NCBI RefSeq assembly: GCF_910589235.1
Contig: NC_060966.1
Coordinates: forward strand, 5,665,820-5,729,819
DNA: 64,000 bases
Source of the DNA: Vespa crabro
Lineage: Eukaryota; Arthropoda; Insecta; Hymenoptera; Vespidae
Direction of reading: 5' to 3'
Positions within the stretch are counted from its first letter, which is position 1. Each line of letters starts with the position of its first letter. The translations under genes and the position numbers were made by a program. Shown one piece after another: positions 13,353 through 26,014 of the stretch. The notes below the pieces were generated by a model that was given only the letters and a program-made list of their open reading frames with translations, did not search any database and was not told where the DNA came from.

Positions 13353-14239
13353 CGACTTGAAACACTTTACCTATATGTATATATGTACAAGTAATATCAA
13401 AGCACAGAGAGACGGATCAAACGAGACGACGAATTTCTAAAGAGAATTCTAAAAAATTAAAAGAAGAAGATGATGAAGATGAAGAAGATTTTGAAAAAGG
13501 AACAAAAAAAGAATAAGAAAAATAGAGAATAGAGGACAAATCGGGAGGGACAAAAAAAAAGGAGGGACAAAAGAAAATATCGATCGAAAATATCCCAATG
13601 AAAAACTGCATCGTTCCTAAACTTACTTCCAATTAGTTCGGCTACGCACTAGCCCCAGTAAAATGCGTTTGGATCGTACAACGAGGCGTTAAGATTAGAA
13701 AATAAAAAAAAAGAAAAAAACGAAAAAAAGAATAAAAGAATAAATAAACAAAAAAAAAAAAAGGTCGTCGATCGCGTTACTCTATCCGTATTGATCTATA
13801 CCTAATATTACCAAAGATTAAAATTTTAGATGATTAGTTTTAGCGAGGCTTGCCTCCGAATTAATAACAATCGAAACGGTCTTCGACTAAAATTCATTTT
13901 TCTCATTTATTATTTTATCACTGTATATCCTTCATCGTTTATTTTTCTAATTTTTCTGATGTTTCTTCTCTTTTCTTTGTCTTCTTTTTTTTTCTTTCTT
14001 TCTTTTTTTTCTTTTCTCGAACGAATCAGTCGAACGAACCGAACCGAATATAAAATAATTATTGGCCTCTTTTTAAATATATAACTACAAACAAAAAAAA
14101 AGAATGTCGAGTAACATTCTATTCTTATCTCGAGTTATCAATAGGAAGAAACGGAAAAAGGAGCGTACTAACGTTATGTACATATATGTTCGCAAATAGA
14201 TAAGATCGTCGGCTTCATAGAAAAGAGAGAACCGATTAA

Positions 14240-14300
<61 letters not shown>

Positions 14301-14752
14301 AATCAATATTATTGCGGATTAAACAGGGAAATATAATTTTTCGTGTTATTTATCCTGTGAAAATATTTTTTGGATTTGAATTCGTCAAAAGGAAAACAAA
14401 AAAAAAAAAGAAAATACAACAAAAGGAGAAATAAAATTACGTAAAATAATATGTTCGTTTATGGGCAAGTTGATAAATAATTATTTCGATGGAAGGGGAA
14501 ACTATAAAAAGAAGAAAACCAAAAAAGAAAGATAAAAAAGATAAGATCTTATCGTTATCACGATTTCCGTAATATCGACTTTTTCGAGAAATAGAGAGCG
14601 AGTTATCAAACGCATTCTAAGTCTGACAAACATTTTATAAATATCGACAAGACAGAAAGAGAAACAGAGAGAGAGAGAAAGAGAAAGAGAGAGAGAGAGA
14701 GAGAGAACAGTTAAAACCGTCGATGTATTTTTTAATGCCCGAACATTATGTA

Positions 14753-14768
14753 TAATAATAATAATAAT

Positions 14769-14853
<85 letters not shown>

Positions 14854-14854
14854 T
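14753..14854. repeat. (AAT)n trinucleotide array
   Basis: About 100 bases of nearly perfect AAT repeat with two AATATT interruptions, followed by AT-rich unique DNA. It is non-coding: the translations are poly-I or poly-N. Confidence 0.9.
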
Positions 14855-15364
14855 ATCTTAATATAGACATAAATTTCACAGTATTTGTATATATACGAAT
14901 TTTCTTTGATCGGCCCGAATGCTCATTTTTAAATTTCTTTTTTCATTCTATTTTCTTTTTATTTTTTTTTCTCCTATAATTTGTTTGTTTATTTTCTTTT
15001 TTAATTATTATTTTAAAGATAGAAAACAGAGAGAGAGAGAGAGAGGGGGGAGAGAGAGAGAGAGAGCGAGAAAGAATACCTCGAGTTTCTTCGCTATACG
15101 ATAAAAAATTAGTCATTCGACATAGATCGATTATTAGGACGTATTGTATACAATAATTCAAAGTGTTTGAATAAAAGCTTATTTATTGGAGACAAAAGAT
15201 ACATATCTTTTGTGCTTTTTTTTTCTTCTCTTTATCCTTTTAAATTAATTTTTCACGTTTCCCACGCTCCTTTTGCCCTTCTCTATAATTCGTCAAATAA
15301 AATTCGTCCTTAATATAATGCTTAAAGATCATTAATTATTCCGTATCGATGTAATACCGGTGTT

Positions 15365-15406
15365 CTGATTATATAAATAATAATACTGATTATATAAATA
15401 ATAATA
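15365..15406. repeat. Perfect 21-base tandem duplication
   Basis: Two identical adjacent copies of a 21-base unit beginning CTGATTATATAAATAAT. A partial relative (CTGATTATATAAAT) recurs near 15608. Confidence 0.8.
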
Positions 15407-16462
15407 CTTGATGATGATATCAAAGTATGATTAATCCAAACGCAAATATCGTGCACGCGCAAGTATATATATATATATGTATAAATATGTATACATATAT
15501 ATACACATATATGATTGTAAATAATTTTTTTTCTCTTTTATTTCTTTTACCATCAATAATTATTCATAAATCGATATATCGGTGTTGACGTGATACTTGA
15601 GTCCAACTGATTATATAAATATTCAATGATAGCATTAAAATATAAATAATCAAATGTAGTAGCAATTAATATTGTAAATGTGTAAAAAGGTGCAAGGTCA
15701 AGTTTTTTTTTTGCTAAAAAGGAAGACATGTTAACAATATTCCGTTTAATGTACATTTTCTTATCTTTCTTCTCTTATTTTTTCTTTTCCTTTCTTTTTG
15801 TCTTTTTTTTTTTTTTTTTTGAACTTGAAATAAACTTTTGCTCACTAACTCGCATTTTTGACGCGACCACTCATTTTCTTAACTCAAAAATTAAATCCAG
15901 TTGGTCAAATAAATTTAAATGGTTTTTGAAATCTCTATCAAATATTTATTAGAGAAAAGCCGACTATATCAGACTGATTCATTCTAGAATGACATTATAT
16001 ACACAATCTTTCAAAGATCTATTTGCATACGCGTCTATTATCGGTAACATTTATCTTTATATTATCGTTTTAATGATCGTTCAATTAATTCACAATATCT
16101 CAACTACCGTAAACAATGTTTATTAAATAATTTGAATGTTTAAGTATTAAAAAGTTTGAAGAAGAAAAAATATACGAATAGTGTTCTTTTATTTCGGAAA
16201 AAAAGGAAAGAAAAAAGAAAATAAAAAAGAAAAGAAAAAAAAAAGGAAAAACGTAGAGTACTTGAAACGATGTACTTCATGAGTTATTATATTACGTACT
16301 CGTGTTAAATATGCAATGGTATTTCAATAAACATATGTGCAAAACTATTCGTTTGTAAAACTGTTCTGTTACAAGGACGATAAATAATATGTTACGCTTG
16401 TTGTGTTACGTTTATTACAGAGTATAAAAATGAAAGAGAAAAACGGAGATACACAGAAAGAG

Positions 16463-16507
<45 letters not shown>

Positions 16508-16881
16508 CAGAGAGAGAGAGAGAGGGAGAGAGAGAGAGACAGAGAGACAGAGAGAGAAAGAATTATGTTCATTAATATCGAAAATCACGAAGTAAAAGAG
16601 AACGGTTACATATCGATGATAATATTAAATTTAGCGATGAAGTACGATTATAATCGGAACGTTCACGTAATGCCGCCTGTGAAATCTTATCTATGAGGCT
16701 TTTAACAAGGTAGGCGTAGAACGTGGTGTAGTATGTGCGTGACTGGCGTGTTAACATTGTCTAATCTCTGTGGTTAAGCAATACATATTTTCATTGATTT
16801 TGAATTTATAAAAAAAAGAAAAAGAAAAAAAAAGAAAGAAGTCTTTTTTTTTAATAAAGAATTAAAATATCAAAACTCGTT

Positions 16882-16981
16882 ATGAACGAAACAAAAAGTA
16901 CTGTCGATGTTATATTAAACGAACATAATTCCGTTAAGTTGCGTAATATTGAAAGATTTCGATCTGACAATGATATTGTTA

Positions 16982-17014
<33 letters not shown>

Positions 17015-19232
17015 CTATTGCCAAAGAATCGCAAGACGGAAGAAGACGTTTTATATCTGACGATGAAACAGAGAAGAAGAAGAAATTTATAGTTAAATAC
17101 AAAGGACGTATTTACGATATTCGTGGATTTTTAAATTATCATCCGGGTGGTAAAAAGACACTTAGTTCATACAAGGAAAAACATTTGGATCGTGTTTTAA
17201 AAGAATATCCACATTCGGATGCGGCTTTACATTTGTTTAATGAATATGCATTGGATAATAAAAACAAATACGACGAGCTTGAGGTAAGTTTCATTAAAAA
17301 GTTCTTCAAAGAATTTCTATTATTATTTCTATCATTATTGCGACATATTTTTCTTTTCTTTTTTTCTTTTCTTTCTTTTAATTAATATTTATGCCTACAT
17401 ATTTCTAATAAATAAATTCCAAAAATTTCGACGAAATGATTCAATGATAATTTTATAATTAAACGACACGAGTATGAATAATAATTGATTAACAATATTC
17501 CGTATCACAATATGACGTTATTCGTCCTTTTTTCTTTGGGAGGGGCGCGGGGTGAATTTCATTAATTCAATTGATAAAATTAACTCGATTAAAGTCTATG
17601 ATTTTTTGTTAATTTCGAATGTGAAGAAAAAAAAAATGAAGAAAAAAAGAAAACAAAAGAAAAAAGAAGAATGTATGATTATAAAACATGAAATACAATA
17701 GTAATTACGCAACAATCTAATATAAAAGATAGTAATTTTCTGTTCTATACACTCCATGCAATTTTTGCTTTTAATTCCGAGAATAATTTAATAGACCAAT
17801 TTATCCCATCAATCTTCTCTCTTTGTTTCTTTTTCTTTTTTATTTTTTCTGCAATATACGCGTGAGTTTCGTCCGTTCAAATTTTGTTCTTCAAATGAGT
17901 TAAATCTAACAAAAATAAAAAGAAAAGAAATATCATTTCGTTCATTGATTACCGTTATAATAGATAGTGTGCAATCAATAGTTTATAAAGATCCTATCAA
18001 TTATCAATTCTGAGAAAAAAAATGATCGACATAGATATATACAGACGTATATGTTTGTGTTTGTGTGTGTGTGCTTACGTGACAGCGTTAGATTTCGTAA
18101 AAAAAAAAAAGAAGAAAGAAACAGAAAAAAATTTCATGTTGTTTATAGAGTATCATTAAAATAGTGTATAATCAGTAACGTTATGAAAATTCTATCAATT
18201 ATCAGTTCTAAGAAAAAACAATCAAAAATACATGTGTATTTATATATGTTATACGTATAGAAAAAAGATTTAATCGAAGAATTATCTTAGAGTTTGATAG
18301 ATTGGAACACACCTTTATTAAGTCAAGTGGGCAAGTTAAGTGATCGATATTGGCAGTGGGTGAATCTACCGGTAAACCGACCGATACGATTATTTCAATC
18401 AAATATATTGGAATTTTTAACAATCACACCATGGTACATGATACCGATCGTATGGATCCCTATTTGTGCATATTTTCTCTATACGGGATTTAGTCTAAGC
18501 ATTATTCGTCAATTTCCAAGTAAGTACTCACGATTTCTCTATGTTTCAAATAAAAAAAAGAAAAAAAATTTTGATTTTATTCAAAGAAGAAAGATTCGAG
18601 AAGAAAAAAGAAGTTTGGACCGTTCATGCGACCTTCTTATTAAGTTCAAAAAAGAAATTCTCGTAACATTTATCCGTTCTTTTACTTTGAGTCATCTAAT
18701 TACACTTTATGAAATTACGACTAAAAAAAAAAAAAAAAAAAAAAAAAAAGATAAAACATGATAAAAACATGTTTAAAAGACACGATAAAAAAAATTACAT
18801 ATGCAGCCTTCGTTTTTAGTTTTTTCTTTATTAGAAGGCCTCCTTGCCTTCACGGGAGGGGTATTATTGTGGACATTTGAGGAATATCTGTTACACCGTA
18901 AATTGTTTCACTTCAGGCCGCCAGGGAATTCGAAAATACTTATCACGTTACATTTCCTTCTTCATGGTTTGCATCATAAGGTAAATAAAAATTTTTAATT
19001 AAAAGTATAATCGTATGTTCCACATCGTCACGATTAAGATTTAATCAAATCAGTTGAAAGACTGTAAATAACGTAGACACGTTTCTTGAAGGATAATTTA
19101 GTATGCAAACGTACGTTCAACGAACTCACTGAATTATGTCAAACATAAAATGAATCATACGAAGCGTCAGTTTGTTGCCTTTCTTAGAACAGGAAGTTAC
19201 AAACTTAATTTGGTATTCTATCAATTCTTTCG

Positions 19233-19270
<38 letters not shown>

Positions 19271-19898
19271 GTGTGAATATATAAATATATAAATGTATAT
19301 ATTTTTTACATATAAATTTATAGATATCCTTTTGTTTTTATTGATACTAGGCACCTTTTGATGGTCAAAGATTAGTATTTCCACCTATAGCTGGTATTAT
19401 CATAGCAATTGGCATATGGAAATTGTACATATCGATATTTCCTGATTTTATAGCCAACTTTATTAGTGCTGGAACAGTTGCAGGTGAAGTATAATAATTT
19501 CCCTATACGTACAATTAAACGCACTATATGATATAAATTAAATAAATTTAAATAAATAATCTAAACCTAAATGTTCCTTCATTTTTCACAGGATACTTGT
19601 GTTACGATTTAACGCATTATTATTTGCATTATGGTAAACCTAATGCCAAAACATATTTTTACGATTTGAAGAGATATCACAATTATCATCATTTCTCGCA
19701 TCATGATGAAGGTAATGTTTTTTTTTTTCTTGCGTTTCATTTTTTTATTCATACAGCATGAGTTTTATGTTTTATTCTTAAACATAAACATTTAATGTTT
19801 TATTCTTTGTAGGTTTCGGTATTAGTAGTAAAATTTGGGATTATGTTTTTAACACAGATATACGTTTACAGGAGCTGGCAAAACCAATAGAATGGTAA
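16882..19898 (+). CDS. fa2h: Fatty acid 2-hydroxylase (cytochrome b5 + sterol-desaturase-type domain)
   Basis: Makes 2-hydroxy fatty acids used for 2-hydroxy-sphingolipids, in the ER membrane, taking electrons through its own cytochrome b5 domain. Six exons: 16882-17283, 18291-18519, 18820-18980, 19351-19483, 19592-19711, 19813-19898 (TAA), 376 residues (human FA2H about 372). The heme motif HPGG is at residues 87-90, with the second b5 His in YPHSD (about 111). Di-iron histidine boxes are all present: EYLLHRKLFH, LHFLLHGLHHK, THYYLHYG and KRYHNYHHFSHH. HHK|APFDG falls at an exon junction. All phases agree, including the A|TT split at 18519/18820, which selects TTTTTAG (18813-18819) over the upstream ATGCAG. 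The N-terminus is unusual: about 65 residues with ten consecutive Asp (35-44) precede the b5 domain. The C-terminus ends KPIEW. The start at 16882 is the only upstream in-frame ATG before low-complexity DNA, so the N-terminal boundary is less certain than the rest. Confidence 0.95.
17284..18290 (+). other. FA2H intron 1 with a diverged tandem duplication
   Basis: Starts GTAAGT and ends TCTTAG. It contains two diverged copies of a segment whose starts are 197 bases apart: one from about 17964 and one from about 18161, sharing the core CTATCAATTATCA followed by GTTCT/ATTCT and AGAAAAAA. The rest is A/T-rich with A-tracts and a short GT repeat at 18055-18073. Confidence 0.6.
19234..19267. repeat. 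(AC)n microsatellite in FA2H intron 3
   Basis: About 34 bases of AC dinucleotide followed by AT-rich sequence, between the exons ending 18980 and starting 19351. Confidence 0.9.
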
Positions 19899-20276
19899 TT
19901 TCCTGCTTATGAGTGATAAATGTAATAGAAAAGTTTATACCTAACATGTAATACGCTTTCAGCTTGGCTATTGTTGTTTCTGATAGAAAATATTACTTAA
20001 GTACTTTAAGCCATATTGCTTAATAGATAAAGATGTTTAAAAACGATTATACGATCCTCTGAGCGAAATACCATGTCATTAATCAATATTATACATGATG
20101 CATTTTATAACATAACTTTGGAAGATCTTATTAAAATGCATGTTGTATAAAGATAAATTAATTAAGTACTTTGATATTCTTAATCTAAATCAAGAGTACT
20201 CAATTAGACCCTTGAACAAATTTTTTAATTAACTTAAATATCATTATAGTTTTTTTTTGTTTTGTTATACCTCATA

Positions 20277-20326
<50 letters not shown>

Positions 20327-20410
20327 TATTTTTAATACGATGATATATTTCCACAGCCAAGTGAATTACTTTCAAATATCAGTTATAATTAATTAAATGA
20401 TATAATTTTC
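19899..20410. other. Convergent 3' intergenic region, FA2H/kappaB-Ras
   Basis: 512 bases between two stop codons facing each other. It is A/T-rich unique sequence with an (AT)n block at 20278-20324. Both 3' UTRs must end here. No canonical AATAAA is obvious close to either stop codon, so cleavage sites are unassigned. Confidence 0.7.
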
Positions 20411-21106
20411 TTATGGAGTTTCAGTTTTAATTATTTTCCTACCCATACTCAGTTGAGGAAATGTACTTTTGTTTGGTGGTGGATTTAACCTAGACGACAA
20501 ATAGACAAAAGGTTCTAACAATGTTTGTCTATCCATTACATTGATCTCATAATGTTTTACCTTTTCCCTGGTACACCAATTGCTTGCTTTATTAGATGTA
20601 TTCTCTAAGCTATTAGATTTATTTTCATTATTAGTTTTATTACCTAAAACTATTACTGTTATTTCTTTCTTATCCTTGTTCTTATCGATGTCCTTCTTCA
20701 ATGGAAATAAAACATCCAAAGATTCTGGTTTCGTAGTGTCGTACACTAAGATATAACCATCTGCAAAACCAAGATAGTGCCTGGGAAGTTGTTGATTGTT
20801 CGCGTTGCTTTGTAATGATTCTAAACCAGCGGTGTCGTAAAATCTAACTCTCTCTTTTGTACCACGGTCCGTTTCTATATTAGCAACATAGATGTCTTCT
20901 ATAGTGGGATGAATTTCCTATCAAATCATAGAAACAATTTTCAATAACTTTTCATCGAACAAACTATTAACAAGTGAAAAGTTGTAATTATAACCTAAAT
21001 ATCTTACCGTTTTTGAGGTGACATTTCCATATATGAGTTGTTCTAGCAATGCCGTTTTTCCTACTCCTTTCATTCCGCAGACGACTACTCTTGTTGGCTT
21101 TCCCAT
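20411..21106 (-). CDS. kappaB-Ras: NF-kappa-B inhibitor-interacting Ras-like GTPase (kappaB-Ras/NKIRAS)
   Basis: Atypical Ras-like small GTPase. In mammals the family binds the PEST region of IkappaB and restrains its degradation, and it also limits Ral signalling. Two exons: 21106-21008 and 20917-20411, giving 201 residues (family about 191-192). Seen: P-loop GMKGVGKT (11-18), PTIEDIYVANIETDRG (switch I region), FYDTAGLES (60-67), FADGYILVYD (84-93) and LGNK (124-127), with a C-terminal family-like stretch (DRQTLLEPF, SSRLNPPPNKSTFPQ). As in known kappaB-Ras, the position of Ras Gly12 is non-Gly (Lys) and that of Ras Gln61 is Leu. There is no C-terminal CAAX box. Odd: the guanine-specificity motif reads NKTN instead of NKxD. 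The start follows from the family N-terminus MGK. The junction (ACG|gtaaga ... tag|GAA) is phase 0. Confidence 0.92.
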
Positions 21107-21747
21107 ATTTAGAATCTGGTGGTAATCCTACCACGATTTCATTACCTTTTCCTATTACGTCACATCTTGGTATTTGCACTTGAAATAATGCATCGCTTTT
21201 AACGTGCAAGTTGATACAATATTTCCATAATTTCTATTTTTATTTATTAAACGATCAATCAATTTCATAACCTTATTCTTATCATTGTGCATAGAATTTG
21301 TGATTGTTAATAATACGATGTAATTTTACTTCGAATGTACAATTTCGATACGAATAAAAGAAATTACAATACGATCGACGTTTTATCATTTATTTTCTTA
21401 TTTATTTCGTACTTTTTGAACACCTTAAAAAGTAATTAGGTTTCTAGTTCTTACCGCATATTTCCTCTTCTCTAATTGCTTTGACCAATAAGAATCAAGA
21501 TGAATCGACATTCATTTATTTCTCAAGTTAGCAGTCGATCGAAGCGCCATATGAAAATACCTTAAGGTTATACGTACGTGAAACACCAATCAATTTTGAC
21601 GTGTGTGAGGACGTAAGTGGCGCCCCCAAGCGGAAATGTAGAGAAATATATTTGAAAAATTTCTCATTTCAAGTTGCGCGAAATCGAATGGCTGCCATAA
21701 TCTTGAGAGTACACATTTTTTAAATATTTCTTCAGAAAATCTGCAAA
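21107..21747. other. 5' region of kappaB-Ras; possible bidirectional promoter
   Basis: Unique sequence between the kappaB-Ras ATG (- strand) and a possible + strand start at 21748. It is free of the long microsatellites seen elsewhere, which fits a promoter and 5' UTR. No TATA box was seen. The role is inference from position. Confidence 0.4.
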
Positions 21748-21874
21748 ATGGTAAGAAATAATTAAACAACAACCATCTCCTTATAACTGACGACGATCGG
21801 AAAAAGAATTATCCCTTGATATTCTCTTTTTAGCTTTTAATTCGATCTAATTGTGCTGGCGTCTTCGACTTCGG
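21748..21874 (+). other. Candidate micro-exons of an unidentified divergent gene
   Basis: An ATG (21748-21750) is immediately followed by a donor (gtaagaaa). An 83-base interval ends in a pyrimidine-rich acceptor (ttctcttttttag), and a 41-base stretch (21834-21874) ends at a perfect donor (gtaagt). Joined, these read MLLIRSNCAGVFDFG with the last codon split. No downstream exon that continues in frame could be found and no family was recognised. It may be the start of a gene with distant exons, a non-coding transcript, or chance. Confidence 0.3.
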
Positions 21875-23981
21875 GTAAGTAGCCATTTTTCTATGACATT
21901 TTTGCGATTTAATTGCTAACAAATCGATTGATATCTCTTATATTCTTAATTTTTCGTCCTGATAAATATAGAAATATCAAAATATAAACGATCGATGATC
22001 TTACTAATCGTATTACTAATTCTACCTAATCATGTGCATTTGATATATAATACATGTGTGTACACGTGTGAATCAGTATGTGTATATAGAAATGTAAATA
22101 ATTTTCGTATTACAATTTTAATAATATATAATTAAGTCGTTATGAAAAATCTCTTATTTTAATAATAGGAAGATACAGATAATTTAGAGGAATCTTTCTA
22201 GATAAAGGGTGAGATATTTTAATCAAACTTTCTCGTATACATATCTTTACATAGTGTATCGCACATTAATACACTTTCTAATAATCGTTTCTTTTTCGTT
22301 CAAACGATAAACGATCTTTTATGATCCTAACGACGACACCGAGTGCTAGGATACATATAAATTATTGTGCAACTATGTATGTGCGCTAATTTAATCAAAA
22401 TGTACGGAGACACGATCGATCTCGAAGAGTATTGTTGTTGTTGTTTTTTTTGTTGCTTTTGTTAGTTTTGTTTTGTTTTTTTTTTTTTCTTTCTTTCTTT
22501 CTTTTCTTTATTTAAAATCACAAAGTATAGGCTCAAAGTTTATTTTAATTATCCCCTTAGATAATTCAAAATTACGTTTGTCAATTCTTACATATAATAT
22601 TAAGAGTTATTTAATTTGAAAAGTTTTTACATGGCAGCACCATTTCTTTCGACTTTTTAAGTTCGACACGAATGTTATAGTTATATTTATAAATTCTCTC
22701 TCAACGATATATTTTGTTGAGATGTAGACGGGATTTATAAAAAAAAAAAAAAAAAAAAAAAGAAAGAAAAAAAAATGGAAAAAATATGAAAACGAAACGA
22801 AACAAGTGTGGAAAACGAATTAATCATTTTAATATGAAATTTTTCACTCGTAAAATTTTAATATCATGATTTCAATGTAAAAGTATTGCGAACGGAGGCA
22901 TTTTATTTTTTAAATTGTTATCTCTTTCTCTCTTTTTTTCTCTCTCTCTCTCTCTCTCGCTTACTCACTCACTCGCTCGCTCGCACTCTCACGCAATGAC
23001 ATGGTAACAAGGTAGCTCGTTCCAATGTAATTTCATTAAAATCCCACAAAAAGAGATCTTTTATTTTTAATAATTTGCTAGGTGGTTTTGAAATTGATTA
23101 CGCGACCATCAGGCGCGTTCGTAGAAATTCATTTAACGATCCATTCGTGATGACGAGAGAGAAGAGTATTTTTTTTTGTTTGTTGATTCGTTTGTCCATT
23201 TCTTTTTCTTTTTTTTTCTCTTTTTATTACTTTCTTCTTCTCGTTTTTTTTTTTTTTTTTTATTTTTTTTCTTTTTTTCTCTTCACTGAAACTACAGAGA
23301 AGCATAGCATGTGAAAAGCTCGGAGAGATGAAAATCGAAAATCGTTTGAAATACCCGACTGTTCTCTATTGGTCTATTGAATCGATATGAAACTCATCTA
23401 TGCATTCTCGGATTTTTATAAACCACGTCCCCGCCTTGCGTCCCCCTTCTCCACGGCTTGTGTGGAGATTTACAATAAAATTCTTTTTGCACGGCAATCA
23501 CGATAAAAATCGAATCTTTATGAACCCTTGAGCGATTTGATTCCCCTCTCCTCTCTCTCTCTCTCTCTCTCTTACGCACTTTTTTTTTTACTAATTTCGA
23601 TCGCAATGAAAATGACGAGGTCGAAAAGCAATCAAAAGGGTATATCTCAACGGGAAAACTCATTTTATCATTTATTATTAATATTATTTTCTTCTTCTTC
23701 TTTTTTTTTTTTTGTTCTTCGTTTTTCTCTTCCCTCCCTTTCTTTTTCTCCTTTCTATTGGAACATAAAATTTGTACAAAATAATAAATTCAATGTGTAT
23801 AATGTCGTAGACTATAATAGATAATGAATGCATTTCGAATTTTCATTGAATCGCGCGAATACGATAAGAGCCCTTAACGCGAGAATCACTCGAAAAAACA
23901 AGCGTGTATAAAATGCATATGTTAATTGCAGTGATGATGATGACGATGATGATGATGATGATGATGATGATGATAGCGATG

Positions 23982-24031
<50 letters not shown>

Positions 24032-24389
24032 GTAATAATAAAAAAGGGTATACGCATAAAGATAAGTATACCCTCTACTCTTTCTAACTTTTATTTTCAT
24101 TTTTATTTAAACAAAAGTAACTCATTTTAAAGCGTTCGTTGATTAAAATGCGAAGAATACATTTGCACGTTTTTATTGATATCGGTCGTGTATATATATA
24201 TATATATTTTTTTTTTTTTTAAATAAAAAAAAATGTGAGAAAAAATTAATGAAAACGAAAATAGAATCAAAAGATCGGATAACGAGATCTTTTTGTCTTT
24301 TTTCCTTTTATTCGTTATTATTTATAATCAAAAGATAATGCACGTTATCGTCATATATTTATAATTCGGCGAACGAATTTGGCCGAGAT

Positions 24390-24429
<40 letters not shown>

Positions 24430-24836
24430 TTCATTCACTCTATTCCTCTCTTTCACTTTCATTCTTTCATTCTATCATAAAACACTATCTCGATTATAGT
24501 TAACGCACGAGAATACAATTTTTAATGTCCCATTTTTCATAACATTTTTCTTCGCTTCTGCGACTTTTTCTTATTTTATCCTATCTCTACCATTTTCTTT
24601 TCGTTTTATTTCTTTTTATTATTATTTTTTTTTTTTTTGTTTTTTTTTTCTTAAATTTGACGTTACACTTCTTCTTTTTCTTCTTCTTCCTACTCCTCTT
24701 CTTTTCTTCTTCTTCCTCTTCTCTTCCTCTCGTTCGCATTTTAACACAAACAAAATATTACATTTGTTCCCTTTTTGTACAAGACGACGCTCGTTACCTT
24801 TTGATAACACGACGTATACGTAAGTACTGCAAACGA

Positions 24837-24871
<35 letters not shown>

Positions 24872-25372
24872 ACTCGCCCGGTGAGTAGTCTTTTCAAAAT
24901 TGTATTTTTATCTTTATTTTTTTTTCCCTTTTTACAAAAATGTATATAACTCCCTTTCTTTCATTCTTTTTCTGTACCATATACGATCCTTTCTCTCTTT
25001 CTCTCTCTCTTTTTCTCTTCAGAATTTCGAATTGTATTCGATGGAAAGGAATAAGGACAAGGAAACGAGACAATCAAACGTTCTATGCTTTGAAATTTGA
25101 AAATTTCTTTGTGAAAGGATTTAGATCGTAAAAATAATGTCAGGTGAAATAGAAAAATTTTTCTTTCTTTCTTTCTTTCTTTCTTACTTTCTTTCAGTTG
25201 GTATAAAATATTGACGAAAAGATATAAAATTTCTTGTCGTTATTAATTTTTTTATAAAGATCGAAATTATTTAAAATAATTATTCACAGCTTGACGTTTT
25301 CCTTTGTTAAGACATGGAGAAAGAGAAGTAGAAAAAAGATCAAATAAACAATTAAATTATTATTAAAAAAGA

Positions 25373-25410
<38 letters not shown>

Positions 25411-25971
25411 GAAGACTCGTCGGACTGGTTGGGTTGGAGTGTTTTCTTTTCTTTTTTTTTGGGGGGGGAAGTAGGGGGATAGTGTGTAAAAATCAGTCGA
25501 AGGAAAAATCGTCCCTCTAGAATTGCATTACGAACAAATAATGAGATCACAAGGATAATCGAGCGAACGCGCGGTAAAGCTTTATCTCGAACGCCTTCCC
25601 CCCCCCCCCTTCTCTCTCTCTCTCTGTCTCTCTTTCTCTCTCTATGTATATTATATGTATATATATGTATGTATGTCAATAATTATAAAAGTAATCGAAA
25701 TGAAAGATGTATAAAAATTACATTTGCTGCATAATTATCTCGGATAAATTTTAAGAAACAATTTTTTTTATGATTTAAGATACTTCGATAATTAACAATT
25801 CGTATGTATATGTATACGTCTTATATATATGTATATATATAAATATATATATACATATACATACAAATAATCATAAGTGTCTTAAATAAAAAAAAAATAT
25901 ATATATATACATATGTATAAAAACTTTTTTAATAATTTAGTCCGTACTTAAATAATAATCAATTCGTATGT

Positions 25972-26014
<43 letters not shown>

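Larger units (their letters stand above)
11211..16881. other. Intergenic repeat-rich region between SLC6 and FA2H
   Basis: No supported gene. It holds CGCT repeats (11355-11376), an alternating GT/GC tract (11584-11646), (GA)n (11753-11801, 12863-12888, 14667-14706, 15029-15066, 16468-16560), (AT)n (13045-13074, 14239-14300), a 100-base (AAT)n array (14753-14854), a small inverted-repeat element (13218-13352) and a perfect 21-base tandem duplication (15365-15406). Long open frames are poly-S/L/I/R translations. Confidence 0.7.

Noticed and set aside
18801..18819. Using ATGCAG (acceptor at 18806) for FA2H exon 3
   Set aside because: It would put the junction in the wrong phase (A|CC); the TTTTTAG acceptor ending at 18819 restores frame and family sequence.
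20988..21209. - strand frame overlapping the kappaB-Ras first exon
   Set aside because: Different frame from the P-loop-coding frame; only the MGKPTRVVVCG frame has GTPase motifs.
23075..23170. Acceptor-like CTAG followed by the frame GGFEIDYATIRRVRRNSFND
   Set aside because: Balanced for about 30 codons but then runs into poly-T. It does not join in phase to the donor at 21874 (that would give a stop), and no homology was recognised.
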